From: Halogranum gelatinilyticum | GTDB lineage: Archaea > Halobacteriota > Halobacteria > Halobacteriales > Haloferacaceae | DNA: 64,000 nt | Direction: 5' to 3' | Assembly (NCBI RefSeq): GCF_900103715.1 | Contig: NZ_FNHL01000003.1 | Location: forward strand, 1-64,000 | Shown here: positions 1 through 9,116 of the stretch, one piece after another | Numbering within the stretch: position 1 is the stretch's first letter | Layout of the letters: each line of letters starts with the position of its first letter | Notes under the pieces: generated by a model | Databases searched by the model: none | The model's input: only the letters and a program-made list of their open reading frames with translations | Told to the model about the DNA's origin: nothing | Position numbers and translations under genes: made by a program

Positions 1-548
1 GGCGTCTGTTCGGCGGGCTTCCAGACGACGGTGTTACCCTCGACCAGGGCGACGGCCATGTGCCAGAAGGGGATGGCGACCGGGAAGTTCCACGGGGTGA
101 TACAGCCGACGACGCCGCGAGGTTTGCGGCGCATATAGGCGTCCTTGGCGGGAATCTCGCTCGGGATAACGTCGCCTTTGGGGTGGCGAGCGTCGCCAGC
201 GGCCCACTCGACCATGTGGTACGCTTCGATGACGTCCGCGCGACCTTCCGAGATTTCCTTGCCGCACTCTTTGGTCACGACTTCTGCGAGTTCTTCGGTC
301 CGCTCGCGGAGCTCGTGGTAGATGTCCCAGAGATATTCCGCGCGGTCGATGTGCGACAGTTCGCGCCACTCCTCGTAGGCCTCGTCTGCCTCGGCGAGTG
401 CGACGTCGATGTCCGCCTCGGTCCCGCGCTGGAACGTGCCGAGGGTCTCGCCCGTCGCGGGGTTCTCGCTCTCGAACGTCTCCGTGCTCTCGCCGTCCGT
501 CCACTCACCGCCGATGTAGTGTTGGTATACTGTGTCGTCCTGACCCAT
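1..548 (-). CDS. Aldehyde dehydrogenase, N-terminal part (probable 1-pyrroline-5-carboxylate dehydrogenase)
   Basis: NAD(P)-dependent aldehyde dehydrogenase superfamily. The visible part is about 182 residues, beginning MGQDDTVYQHYIGGEWTDGE, and the reading frame runs off the window at position 1. The segment TPWNFPVAIPFWH followed by EGNTVVWKPAEQTP is the classic coenzyme-binding region of the family. The catalytic Cys and Glu lie outside the window. With proline dehydrogenase 850 bases away and a regulator gene between them, the likely role is oxidation of pyrroline-5-carboxylate/glutamate semialdehyde to glutamate, the second step of proline catabolism. That substrate is inferred from context; the family assignment is firm. 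Confidence 0.9.
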   Translation of the reverse strand, partial: MGQDDTVYQHYIGGEWTDGESTETFESENPATGETLGTFQRGTEADIDVALAEADEAYEEWRELSHIDRAEYLWDIYHELRERTEELAEVVTKECGKEISEGRADVIEAYHMVEWAAGDARHPKGDVIPSEIPAKDAYMRRKPRGVVGCITPWNFPVAIPFWHMAVALVEGNTVVWKPAEQT

Positions 549-654
549 GTGTGAGAGACTATCGAAGACGGTCGAATAACCACTCCCGTCCATGGGAGGG
601 ATAGTGCGTGTGAATCAGACACATACATACGTCTCCCCGAACAACGGATAGCCG

Positions 655-1377
655 ATGAGCCAGACGGAGACGGCAGCGGGGACCAGACTCACACTCGAAC
701 TGTGGCATCCGAACTGTTGGGCAATCGAGTCCACAGAACAGACCGGTGGTGGAGTACTGGCGCACGCCATCTACAACTCGCCGACGGTGACGAGCGAGTC
801 GGTCAACGGACTCTTCACGGCGTTCGGCGACAGCGAGAGCGAAGTCGAAGCCTTGCTCGACCAGATCCGGGAGTCGCCGTACGCGGGGTCGGTCCAAGAG
901 CTCCAAGAGCGGTTCGGACGCAACGTCCGCAACGACGCCCCCGGAAACGTCGTCCGCGAGTTCTTCCTCGAGTACAACCCGCGGGACATGGTGTGTCCGA
1001 CGTTGCTCAAACACGGGTTCGTCCACAGCGCGCCCGTTCGGATCGAAGACGGCCAGGAGTACTGGCAGGTCTGTTTCGCTGGCAACAGAAAAGAGATCGA
1101 ACCGAGCCTCGACGGCGTGCGCGAGGACGCCGGTGCCGAGGTCAGCGTCTCGCGTATCACCACGTCCGATACGGGGACGTCCGAGCGCGAACGGCGGATG
1201 AGTTCCCTCACGACGACCCAGCGGGAGGTGTTCGAGTTGGCACGCGACCGCGGCTACTACCAGTGGCCACGCGGCATCTCCACGCGGGAACTCGCGTCGG
1301 AACTCGGCGTCTCGAAGACGACGATGCTCGAACATCTCCGGAAGGCGGAGTCGAAACTGCTCGACCCCGACGACTGA
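655..1377 (+). CDS. Bat-type HTH transcriptional regulator (HTH_10), probable proline catabolism regulator
   Basis: 240 residues. The C-terminal part, about residues 180-235, reads SLTTTQREVFELARDRGYY, then PRGISTRELASELGVSKTTMLEHLRKAE. This is the HTH_10 helix-turn-helix found in haloarchaeal bacterio-opsin-activator-like regulators. The N-terminal 170 residues are a putative ligand-sensing domain of the type often found in these proteins. The gene is divergent from the aldehyde dehydrogenase (106-base gap) and convergent with proline dehydrogenase (22-base gap). Sitting inside a two-enzyme proline pathway, it most simply controls that pathway, but this is inference; the effector is unknown. 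Confidence 0.88.
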   Translation: MSQTETAAGTRLTLELWHPNCWAIESTEQTGGGVLAHAIYNSPTVTSESVNGLFTAFGDSESEVEALLDQIRESPYAGSVQELQERFGRNVRNDAPGNVVREFFLEYNPRDMVCPTLLKHGFVHSAPVRIEDGQEYWQVCFAGNRKEIEPSLDGVREDAGAEVSVSRITTSDTGTSERERRMSSLTTTQREVFELARDRGYYQWPRGISTRELASELGVSKTTMLEHLRKAESKLLDPDD

Positions 1378-1399
1378 GAGAAACGGGAGCCTCCGACGG

Positions 1400-2236
1400 C
1401 TATCCGAGGACGGCCCGAAGCGCGAACAGCGCGTTCTCCTTGCGCTCGCGCACGCGACGGTAGAAGTACGAGACCCACTTGCCGCCGTAGGGGATATACT
1501 GATAGACGTCGACGCCGTCGACGGCGAGCACCTCTTGGGCGTCCTCGCGCACGCCCATCAACATCTGAATCTCGAAGCTGGTGCCGTGTTCCTCGTGGAG
1601 CTCCAGGGCGTGTTCGATCATCTTCGGGTCGTGGCTGCCGACGGCGATACCACCGTCGAAGTTCGCGAACATGAACGCCAGATACTCGCGGTAGGCCTCG
1701 TCGACCTTCGACTTCTCCTTGTAGGCGACCTCCGGCGGTTCGTCGTAGGCTCCCTTCACGAGTCGGACCTTGCAGGGGACGTCGGCGAGGCGTTCGAGAT
1801 CAGCGCGCGTGCGCTTGAGGTTCGCCTGGACACAGAGACCGACGCCGCCGTCGAACTCACGGGCGACGGCTTCGAACGTGTCGAGCGTGGTGTCGATGGT
1901 GGTGTAATCCTCCATGTCGCACCAGACGAACACCCCGTGGTCGTCGCCCGCCTCGACGATGCGGCGGAAGTTCTCCGCGAAGACCTCCCCGCCCACGTCG
2001 AGACCGATCTGGGAGGGTTTGACCGAGACACAGCAGTCGAGACCGGTGCGGTCGATGCGTTCGATTAGATCGATGTACGCGTCGGCGTCGGCGTCGGCCG
2101 GTGGCCGTTCGTCGTAGTGCTCCCCGAGCAGATTGAGTATCCCCTTCACACCCGACTCGTTCAGGTCGGCGACGTGGTCGAGCGCCCCCTCGGGAGTCTC
2201 GCCCGCGACGAAGTTGTTCGCAATCGGCGGAATCAT
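1400..2236 (-). CDS. Proline dehydrogenase
   Basis: 278 residues, FAD-dependent, PRODH (beta/alpha)8 barrel family. It oxidises L-proline to 1-pyrroline-5-carboxylate and passes electrons to the quinone pool. Segments seen include DCCVSVKPSQIGLDVG, GLCVQANLKRTRADLE, VRLVKGAYDEPPEVAY and the C-terminal YIPYGGKWVSYFYRRVRER, which carries the family Tyr/Arg-Arg substrate-binding end. Length is normal for a monofunctional archaeal or Gram-positive enzyme. It is transcribed away from the amino-acid transporter at 2426. A TATA-like GGTTTAGG lies about 30 bases upstream of the ATG, suggesting a leaderless mRNA. Confidence 0.93.
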   Translation of the reverse strand: MIPPIANNFVAGETPEGALDHVADLNESGVKGILNLLGEHYDERPPADADADAYIDLIERIDRTGLDCCVSVKPSQIGLDVGGEVFAENFRRIVEAGDDHGVFVWCDMEDYTTIDTTLDTFEAVAREFDGGVGLCVQANLKRTRADLERLADVPCKVRLVKGAYDEPPEVAYKEKSKVDEAYREYLAFMFANFDGGIAVGSHDPKMIEHALELHEEHGTSFEIQMLMGVREDAQEVLAVDGVDVYQYIPYGGKWVSYFYRRVRERKENALFALRAVLG

Positions 2237-2387
2237 GCGTGGTGTCCTCTCACGATGGGATCCCCCTAAACCACCTCCCTACCAAACAATTCATCCGTGT
2301 TTTTGTGAACTAAAAATGGACCATACCGCCCAATAACGGGGGAGAAGCCGTGACGTACGGTCGGTTCCGACCATGGTAGGGTCAAGG

Positions 2388-2394
2388 TATAACA
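2388..2394 (+). promoter_or_regulatory. TATA-like box of the branched-chain amino acid transporter operon
   Basis: GTATAAC lies 32-38 bases before the ATG at 2426. Transcription would begin close to the start codon, as is usual for haloarchaeal promoters. The preceding 150 bases are shared with the divergent proline dehydrogenase gene. Confidence 0.5.
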
Positions 2395-2425
2395 ACACCC
2401 TTCGGATAGTACGTGATAGTTCGTC

Positions 2426-3763
2426 ATGAGACAACTTGACAGAGACGACGTGACGCGCAGAGATGTGCTGAAGACGACGGGCGCAGGAGGCCTCGTCGTG
2501 CTCGGATCGACCGCTGGCTGTCTGGAGTCCTCGGATGGCTCCGGTGACGGCGGGAGCGACGGTGGGTCCGGTGACGGTGGCTCCGGCGACGGCGGGAGCG
2601 AGACGACCGACAGCTCCGGCGACGGCGGGAGTATGCAGGACACGTACACCATCGGGATGGTCAACTCCCTCACCGGGTCGCTCGCGCCGTACGGCGAGCG
2701 TAACGAACGCGGGCTCCAGCTCGCGCTCGCGGACATCAACGACGTCGGTATCGGCTCGAACGGTGCGGAGTTCGCCGTCGTCCAGGAGGACAGTGAGAGT
2801 GTGAACCAATCCGGCGTCAACGCGGCCCGGAAGCTCGTCACGCAGGACGGCGTCCCGCTGCTCATCGGCGCGGTCGGCTCCGGCGTCTCCATCGCCATCT
2901 ACGACAGCGTCGTCTCCGGCACCGACGTCGTCCAGATTTCACAGAACAGTACCAGCCCCGAGCTGACAAACAAGCCCGGACTCATGCGGATGAGTCCGTC
3001 CGGCTCGGCGAAGGGACAGGCACTCGCGAATCTGGTCGGACAGGACCACGACACCGTCGCCGTCACGTGGATCAACAACGACTACGGGACGGGGCTGTCG
3101 GACGTCTTCGCCGACTCGTTCGAGGGCGACGTCGCCTACAACACCCCGCACGACCAGGACCAGTCCTCATACCGTGGCATCCTCTCGGAGATGGCCGCGA
3201 CCGACGCCACCGCGTGGGTGATGATCACCTACGCCAACGAGTTCACCATCATGGTCAACGAGGCGTACGACCAGGGCTACCACGAGCAGGTGGAGTACTA
3301 CGGCGCGGAGTCGACCGTCGCCGACGCCATCACCGAGAACACCGAGCCGGGCAGCATGGAGAGCATGACCGGTATCACGGAGAGTGCCCCGGTCGACCAG
3401 GAGAGCTACCAGAACTTCGCGAGTACCTTCGAGGACGAGTTCGGCTCGGCCCCGTCGGTCTGGTCGGCGTACGCCTACGACGCGGTGACGGTCGCGGCCA
3501 TCGCGACCGAGGCAGCCGACGAGTTCACCGGTGCGGCACTGCAGGAGGTCGTCCGCGACGTGACCCGCCCCGAGGGCGAGGCCGTCTACACCTTCGAGGA
3601 CGCGAAGGCGATCCTCGAAGACGGCGGTGGCCCGAGCGACGTCAACTACGAGGGCGTCTCCGGACCGGTGGACCTCGACGAGAACGGTGACCCGCCGGGG
3701 TTCTACCAGGTCTACGAGGTCAACGACCACACCTACGAGTTCGGCGACTTCATCACTGGCTAA
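2426..3763 (+). CDS. livJ: Branched-chain amino acid type ABC transporter, substrate-binding lipoprotein
   Basis: 445 residues. The N-terminus has a twin-arginine motif (TRRDVLKTTG) and a lipobox ending STAGC (Cys32), so it is probably exported folded by Tat and lipid-anchored. Residues about 33-70 form a Gly/Ser/Asp-rich linker. The rest is a periplasmic-binding fold of the LivJ/amide type, starting YTIGMVNSLTGSLAPYGER. It captures amino acids, amides or related compounds outside the cell for the LivHMGF genes that follow in the same orientation with tight spacing. The exact ligand cannot be read from the sequence. Confidence 0.93.
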   Translation: MRQLDRDDVTRRDVLKTTGAGGLVVLGSTAGCLESSDGSGDGGSDGGSGDGGSGDGGSETTDSSGDGGSMQDTYTIGMVNSLTGSLAPYGERNERGLQLALADINDVGIGSNGAEFAVVQEDSESVNQSGVNAARKLVTQDGVPLLIGAVGSGVSIAIYDSVVSGTDVVQISQNSTSPELTNKPGLMRMSPSGSAKGQALANLVGQDHDTVAVTWINNDYGTGLSDVFADSFEGDVAYNTPHDQDQSSYRGILSEMAATDATAWVMITYANEFTIMVNEAYDQGYHEQVEYYGAESTVADAITENTEPGSMESMTGITESAPVDQESYQNFASTFEDEFGSAPSVWSAYAYDAVTVAAIATEAADEFTGAALQEVVRDVTRPEGEAVYTFEDAKAILEDGGGPSDVNYEGVSGPVDLDENGDPPGFYQVYEVNDHTYEFGDFITG

Positions 3764-3793
3764 GATGGTCGACCAGCCACTGGAGGTGCCGTA

Positions 3794-4759
3794 ATGGTCG
3801 CAGCGAGCCAGTTCCTACAGCTCTTGGTAAACGGGCTGATCTTCTCGAGTATCATCATCCTCGCAGCAATCGGTCTCTCGCTGGTCTACAGCATCGCCGA
3901 CTTCGCGAACTTCGCGCACGGCGACCTGATGACTGCGGGGGCGTTCGGCGCGCTTGTCGCCGCCGGTGTCCTCGGTGGCGCGCCGCCGACGATCTTCGGC
4001 GTGACGCTGCCGTCGCTGCCGATTCCGGGTGCCGATATCGTGCTCTTCGAACTGCCGCTCGCGCTGTACGTCGGCATCCTCGTCGGGATGGCCTTCGCCG
4101 CGCTGGTCGCGGTCGTCACCCAGCGGTTCATCTACGAACCGCTCGACGCCGGCTCTATCGAACTGCTCATCACGAGTATCGGCGTCGCGCTCGGCTACCG
4201 CGCCATCGTCCAACTCGGCTTCGGCTCCGGCCAGCGAACCTACGAGATCGCCCGAACGGGACGCGTCGAGTGGGTCAACGACCTCATCGGGGTCTCGGTC
4301 ACGCCCCGTGACGTTGTCATCCTCGGACTGACCGCCGTGCTGGTGGTCGGGCTGCACAGCCTCCTCCAGTACACGACGCTCGGCCGCAAGATGCGGGCGA
4401 CGGCGGACAACGCCGACCTGGCCCGCGTCGCCGGTATTCGCACCGGTGAGGTCATCCTCGCCATGTGGATCATCGGCGGCGCGCTCGCCGCAGCTGGCGG
4501 CGTCTTCCTCGGGCTGGACACGCTCGTCCGCCCCCGGATGGGCTTCGACATCCTGCTCATCGTGTTCGCCGCGGTCATCCTCGGCGGCATCGGGAGCGTC
4601 TACGGCGCGATGCTCGGCGGGCTCGTCATCGGGATGGCTCACGAGCTGACGCCCGCGATTCCGTTCGTCAGCGTCGAATACTCCTCGGCAGTGGCGTTCA
4701 TCCTGATGGTCATCATCCTGCTCGTCCGTCCGAAGGGCATCATGGGGGAGGCAGCCTGA
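3794..4759 (+). CDS. livH: Branched-chain amino acid ABC transporter permease LivH
   Basis: 321 residues, very hydrophobic, about eight membrane helices. Typical LivH segments are seen: SLVYSIADFANFAHGDLMT near the N-terminus and GGIGSVYGAMLGGLVIGM near the C-terminus. It forms the membrane channel together with LivM, the next gene, which starts 2 bases after its stop codon. Thirty bases separate it from the binding-protein gene. Operon membership is clear. Confidence 0.94.
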   Translation: MVAASQFLQLLVNGLIFSSIIILAAIGLSLVYSIADFANFAHGDLMTAGAFGALVAAGVLGGAPPTIFGVTLPSLPIPGADIVLFELPLALYVGILVGMAFAALVAVVTQRFIYEPLDAGSIELLITSIGVALGYRAIVQLGFGSGQRTYEIARTGRVEWVNDLIGVSVTPRDVVILGLTAVLVVGLHSLLQYTTLGRKMRATADNADLARVAGIRTGEVILAMWIIGGALAAAGGVFLGLDTLVRPRMGFDILLIVFAAVILGGIGSVYGAMLGGLVIGMAHELTPAIPFVSVEYSSAVAFILMVIILLVRPKGIMGEAA

Positions 4760-4760
4760 G

Positions 4761-5828
4761 ATGTCGGTCAACGACGCCATCGACAAGGTCGGCAGCGAGA
4801 AATGGGTCCTCGGCGGCATCGTCGCCGTGGCCCTGCTGCTCGTCGCCAGCGTCGCGACCGGCGGTCTCACCCTGGCGTATCTGCTGCCGACGCTCGCGCT
4901 CGTCGGGATGTGGGCGTTGCTCGCGCTCGGACTCAACGTCCAGTGGGGCTACGCCGGACTCATCAACTTCTCCGTCGCCGCCTTCTGGGGTATCGGGATG
5001 TACTCCGTGGCACTCTTCACCGCGCCCGGCTCGCCGCTGGGAATCAACCAGGGCTTCTTCGTCGCGGTCGCGGTCGCGGTCGTCGCGTCGACGGTGTTGG
5101 CACTTCTCATCGGGATTCCGACGCTCCGACTGCGGACGGACTATCTGGCCATCGCCAGCCTCGGTCTCGCCGAGGTCGTCCGACTCGTCATCCTGAACGA
5201 GCGCGAGATCACGGCGGGGAGTCAGGGCATCAGTATCGACGCCCTGTTCCCGTCGCTCGTGACGTTTCTGGATAGCATCTTCGCGCCGGACGCACCGGCG
5301 TTCCCGTACCGTGGACTCGTCGACCTGCTCCTCGTCAGCGTGGGTATCCTCCTCGTGTACGCGTTCCTCCGGCGGGTTCACCGCTCGCCGTGGGGCCGCG
5401 TCATGCGGACCATCCGCTCGGACGAGGACCTCGCGGAGGCACTGGGCAAGAACACCTACTGGTACAAGATGCAGGCGTTCGTCATCGGGAGCATTCTGAT
5501 GGCACTCGCGGGCGTCTTCTACGCCTACCAGTTCCGCTACGTCGCACCGGGCGACCTCGAACCCATCAGCACGTTCTACGTGTGGGTCGCGGTCATCCTC
5601 GGCGGGACCGGCAGCAACCGTGGGGCCGTCCTCGGGGCGGTCACCATCGTCCTCATCCGCGAGGGGACGCGGTTCCTCGGCGGCGTCGGGTTCGGTCTCG
5701 ACGCGGCAGCCCTGCGGCTGTTGTTCGTCGGCCTGCTCATCATCGCGGTCGTCCGCTTCCGCTCGGAGGGACTGCTCCCGCCGAAGCGTGAGCTCATCTG
5801 GCCTGCCGCCAGGGAGGACGACTCATGA
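4761..5828 (+). CDS. livM: Branched-chain amino acid ABC transporter permease LivM
   Basis: 355 residues, second integral membrane subunit. Family features include LNVQWGYAGLINFSVAAFWG, LRLRTDYLAIASLGLAEVVR and the late GGTGSNRGAVLGA motif, with about nine hydrophobic helices. The stop codon overlaps the start of livG by 4 bases, so translation is probably coupled. It pairs with LivH to move the substrate delivered by the lipoprotein at 2426. Confidence 0.94.
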   Translation: MSVNDAIDKVGSEKWVLGGIVAVALLLVASVATGGLTLAYLLPTLALVGMWALLALGLNVQWGYAGLINFSVAAFWGIGMYSVALFTAPGSPLGINQGFFVAVAVAVVASTVLALLIGIPTLRLRTDYLAIASLGLAEVVRLVILNEREITAGSQGISIDALFPSLVTFLDSIFAPDAPAFPYRGLVDLLLVSVGILLVYAFLRRVHRSPWGRVMRTIRSDEDLAEALGKNTYWYKMQAFVIGSILMALAGVFYAYQFRYVAPGDLEPISTFYVWVAVILGGTGSNRGAVLGAVTIVLIREGTRFLGGVGFGLDAAALRLLFVGLLIIAVVRFRSEGLLPPKRELIWPAAREDDS

Positions 5829-6667
5829 GCCAGGACAGCGAGATGGTCTACGAGGGCGCGAACCTGAACAAGGGCGACGTCGTGCTCCGTGCGGAGGGGC
5901 TGCGCAAGACGTTCGGCGGCCTCGTCGCCACCGACGACGCCTCCTTCGCCGTCGAGCGCGGCAGTATCACCGGGATGGTCGGCCCGAACGGCGCGGGCAA
6001 GTCGACGCTGTTCAACCTCGTCTCGGGGTTCTATACGCCCGACGCGGGCAGCGTCTACGTCAACGACACCGAGGTGACGGCACAGGATCCACACGAGGTG
6101 GCCCGCGAAGGTCTCATTCGGACGTTCCAGACCCCCCGGAAGTTGGAGGGGATGACCGTCCGCGAGGCGATGATGGTCGGCGCGACGCCACAGGCGGGCG
6201 AGTCGATTCTCCCGCTGTTCCTCTCGCCGAGCAAGGTCACGGCGGAGGAGCGACAGAACCTCGACAAGGCCGAGGAACTGCTCGAACGGTTCGAGATCGC
6301 CCACCTCATCGACGAGCCGTCGACGGATCTCTCCGGCGGCCAGCTGAAGCTGGTCGAGCTCGCCCGTGCGATCACGACCGACCCGGACGTCCTGCTTTTG
6401 GACGAACCGGTCGCTGGCGTCAACCCGACGCTGGCGAACGACATCAAGCGGTTCATCCGCGAGCTCAACGAGGAGGGCCAGACCTTCCTCATCATCGAGC
6501 ACGATATGCCCTTTATCATGGACCTCGCCGACCCGATCATCGTCCTCGACCAGGGCCGCGTCCTCATGGAGGGGACGCCGGAACAGGTTCGGACCGACGA
6601 GCGCGTCATCGACGCCTACCTCGGCGGAGCCGACGGTGGTCGCCCCGGCGCGGGAGGTGACGAATGA
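5825..6667 (+). CDS. livG: Branched-chain amino acid ABC transporter ATPase LivG
   Basis: 280 residues, one ABC ATPase domain. Walker A is GPNGAGKST, the signature is LSGGQLKLVELARA, Walker B is VLLLDEPVAGV and the switch histidine is in IIEHDM. Compared with LivF it has the longer LivG layout, including the TFQTPRKLEGMTV region. It overlaps livM and livF by 4 bases on each side. It energises uptake through LivHM. Confidence 0.94.
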   Translation: MSQDSEMVYEGANLNKGDVVLRAEGLRKTFGGLVATDDASFAVERGSITGMVGPNGAGKSTLFNLVSGFYTPDAGSVYVNDTEVTAQDPHEVAREGLIRTFQTPRKLEGMTVREAMMVGATPQAGESILPLFLSPSKVTAEERQNLDKAEELLERFEIAHLIDEPSTDLSGGQLKLVELARAITTDPDVLLLDEPVAGVNPTLANDIKRFIRELNEEGQTFLIIEHDMPFIMDLADPIIVLDQGRVLMEGTPEQVRTDERVIDAYLGGADGGRPGAGGDE

Positions 6668-7386
6668 GCCAGCACGTGCTCCAGGCCGACGGTGTCGACA
6701 GCGGCTACGGGGAGGTACAGGTCCTCGACGACCTAAACCTCCACCTCGACGACGGCGAGATCGTCTGTCTCATCGGACCGAACGGTGCTGGTAAGTCGAC
6801 GGTGCTGAAGACCGTCTTCGGCCTGCTCGAGCCGTGGACCGGCTCGATCACGCTCCACGACGAGGAGATCGGCGGCGTCGACCCGGCTGATCTCGTCCGC
6901 ATGGGCGTCGGCTACGTCCCACAGGTCGACAACGTGTTCGGCTCGCTGTCGATCGACGAGAACCTCCGGATGGGCGGGGTCGCCCGCGAGTCCGGACTCG
7001 AAGACGTCATCGGCCGACTCTATGACCGCTTTCAGATTCTCGACGACAAACGGGGTGCCAAAGCCAGTACGCTCTCGGGCGGCCAGCGACAGGTGCTCGC
7101 GTTCGCGAGGGCACTCGTGATGGAACCCGACGTGCTGCTCATCGACGAACCGTCGGCCGGACTCGCGCCCTCTATCGTCGAGGACGTGTTCCGGAACGTC
7201 CAGACGGTCAACGAACTCGGTACCTCGATTCTGATGGTCGAGCAGAACGCCCGCGAGGGGCTGGCCATCTCGGATCGCGGCTACGTCCTCGACCAGGGGA
7301 CGGTCGCCTACGAGGGTGCCGCAGACAAGCTGCTCGACGACCCCGAGGTGTCGCAGCTCTACCTCGGCGGTGCCGACTACGAGTAG
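6664..7386 (+). CDS. livF: Branched-chain amino acid ABC transporter ATPase LivF
   Basis: 240 residues, one ABC ATPase domain. Walker A is GPNGAGKST, the signature is LSGGQRQVLAFARA and Walker B is VLLIDEPSAGLAP, the LivF-type form. It is the last gene of the five-gene transporter operon, beginning inside the end of livG. A small GC hairpin and a T run follow the stop. Confidence 0.94.
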   Translation: MSQHVLQADGVDSGYGEVQVLDDLNLHLDDGEIVCLIGPNGAGKSTVLKTVFGLLEPWTGSITLHDEEIGGVDPADLVRMGVGYVPQVDNVFGSLSIDENLRMGGVARESGLEDVIGRLYDRFQILDDKRGAKASTLSGGQRQVLAFARALVMEPDVLLIDEPSAGLAPSIVEDVFRNVQTVNELGTSILMVEQNAREGLAISDRGYVLDQGTVAYEGAADKLLDDPEVSQLYLGGADYE

Positions 7387-7391
7387 CCGCT

Positions 7392-7421
7392 GGCCGACCC
7401 GGTCGGTGCTGCGTCCTTTTT
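7392..7421 (+). terminator. Probable terminator after livF
   Basis: A short GC-rich inverted repeat (CCGAC-CCG-GTCGG) is followed after 10 bases by five T residues. Archaeal termination depends mainly on the T run; the hairpin may be incidental. Confidence 0.45.
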
Positions 7422-7525
7422 CTGCCTGCGCGAAAACGTCTTCACCGCCGGTACGGTCGCTGTCGAGATAGGTGGTCCCGCCGACCGCAACACCGAAACC
7501 CGTCCGACACGCGACTCTCGCGTAC

Positions 7526-8422
7526 ATGGTTCGGCGGTACACCTTCGCACTCGCACCCCTCGCAGCAGCGACTCTCTGGGGCGGGATGTACGTCGTCAGC
7601 AAGTGGGGGTTCGGGCTGGTCCCCCCGCTCACGCTCGGGTTTCTGCGGGTCGCGCTCGGTGCGGCGGTCCTGTATCCGCTGGTCCGTCGTCGGGACGTCA
7701 CCGTCGAACCAGACGATTACCGAGGGTTCGTTCTCCTCGGCGGCTGGGTGACGGCCACCATCGCGACGCAGTTCGTCGGCACGGAGTTGACGAACGCCTC
7801 GCAAGGCTCGTTGCTCACTGTCCTGACGCCGGTGTGTACCGTCCTGCTCGGCGTGGCGGTCCTCGACGAGCGGCTCACTCGTGGCAAGACGGTCGGCATC
7901 GCGCTCGCGACGCTCGGGACCGTCGTCGTCATCGTCGGACAGTACCGGCTCTCGTCGCTGGCGACGGGGGACCTCCTCGGCGTCCTCGCGCTCGTCGCGG
8001 CCAGTGTGTCGTGGGCGGGGTTCACCGTCTGGGGCGCGCCCTACGTCCGGCGGTACTCGGCGATCACGGCGGTGACGTACTCGACGCTCGCGTCCGTCCC
8101 GATGCTAGCCGTCCTCGCAGGCGTCGAACTCGCGGCTCGCGGTATCGACCCGACGGCCCTCCCAGTGACTGTCGAGAGCGTCGCTGCAGTGCTCTATCTG
8201 GGTATCGGGGCGACGGCCGCCGCGTGGTATCTCTGGTACAAGGGGTTGGAATACGTCGACGCAGGGACCGTCGCGGCGTTCTTCTTCGCCCAGCCGGTCG
8301 TCGGGTCGGTCCTCGGCGTGTTCCTCCTCGGCGAGGCGGTCGGCGCGACGTTCGGACTCGGCGGGGGAATCCTCGCGGTCGGCGTCTGGCTGGTGAGCGT
8401 CACGGCGGCCGACAGAGCGTAG
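7526..8422 (+). CDS. DMT/EamA-family transporter
   Basis: 298 residues with about ten membrane helices in two EamA repeats. The first begins ALAPLAAATLWGGMYVVSKW, a typical drug/metabolite transporter start. The second begins near GDLLGVLALVAASVSWAGFT. The open frame continues 18 codons upstream to 7472, but the ATG at 7526 places the first helix at the usual position. Members export or import small metabolites; the substrate is unknown. It stands alone between the liv operon and a small membrane-protein gene. Confidence 0.87.
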   Translation: MVRRYTFALAPLAAATLWGGMYVVSKWGFGLVPPLTLGFLRVALGAAVLYPLVRRRDVTVEPDDYRGFVLLGGWVTATIATQFVGTELTNASQGSLLTVLTPVCTVLLGVAVLDERLTRGKTVGIALATLGTVVVIVGQYRLSSLATGDLLGVLALVAASVSWAGFTVWGAPYVRRYSAITAVTYSTLASVPMLAVLAGVELAARGIDPTALPVTVESVAAVLYLGIGATAAAWYLWYKGLEYVDAGTVAAFFFAQPVVGSVLGVFLLGEAVGATFGLGGGILAVGVWLVSVTAADRA

Positions 8423-8425
8423 GCG

Positions 8426-8638
8426 TCAGAAGCCGGTGTAGACCCGCGCGAGCTTCGACCCGCCCAGCGCGAGTACGACGAGACCGACGATGAAGACGCC
8501 CGTCGCGACGAGCAACAGGCGTGGCGGCAGCATCGCGCCGCCGAAGAACGGTCCGCGGACGACGAGGTAGCCGGTCGTCGTCGTCACACCGAGACCGACT
8601 GCGGTCAGTACCATCCAGGGAATCGCGGCGATCTTCAT
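8426..8638 (-). CDS. Small two-helix membrane protein, unknown function
   Basis: 70 residues. Two hydrophobic stretches, about residues 5-27 (WMVLTAVGLGVTTTTGYLVV) and 40-60 (LLLVATGVFIVGLVVLALGG), suggest a helical hairpin in the membrane. No family recognised. It ends 3 bases from the end of the convergent DMT transporter gene. Composition fits the surrounding genes, so it is probably real. Confidence 0.65.
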   Translation of the reverse strand: MKIAAIPWMVLTAVGLGVTTTTGYLVVRGPFFGGAMLPPRLLLVATGVFIVGLVVLALGGSKLARVYTGF

Positions 8639-8745
8639 GAGTACGTGTCGTTACTCGCAGGACGAAAACCAGCCTCAAGAGCGTTTTCGCCGTCTCGTTG
8701 AGACGTGTCTGCCGGGCGACCGACGGATGGCAGACTCCCGTTCGC

Positions 8746-9024
8746 TCACCGACGAATCCGAAAGCCGTCCTCGCCCTGTGGCTCCTCGTACTCGGCGGTC
8801 ACGTCGTCGACGGTCGCCGCCGGACTGCCGGTGTGGCACCACTCGACCATCGCCTCGACGGCGTCCTCGCTCCCTTCGAACACCGCTTCGACGCGGCCGT
8901 CGTCGAGGTTCCGGACCCAGCCGTCGACACCGTGCTCCCCCGCGGTGTCGCGTGTGGTAGCGCGGTAGAAGACGCCCTGTACCTTCCCAGTCACGTAGAC
9001 GTGTGCGCGTGTGCGGTCGGACAT
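8746..9024 (-). CDS. acyP: Acylphosphatase
   Basis: 92 residues, normal for the family. It hydrolyses acyl phosphates such as acetyl phosphate or carbamoyl phosphate. Sequence VYVTGKVQGVFYRATTRDTA carries the phosphate-binding GxVQGVxxR loop with the catalytic Arg, and GWVRNLDDGRVEAVFEG carries the catalytic Asn. The open frame extends upstream to 9471, but the ATG at 9024 gives the proper family N-terminus. A T-rich GTTTTTG about 28 bases upstream may be its TATA element. Confidence 0.94.
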   Translation of the reverse strand: MSDRTRAHVYVTGKVQGVFYRATTRDTAGEHGVDGWVRNLDDGRVEAVFEGSEDAVEAMVEWCHTGSPAATVDDVTAEYEEPQGEDGFRIRR

Positions 9025-9116
9025 ATGCCCACGTTGCTCCGCCGCCGGCAAAAACCCAGTCGTGACTCGGCGGTGTCGCGCGCAGTGTGTGGCGAACAGA
9101 CGGCACAGTCGAGACC

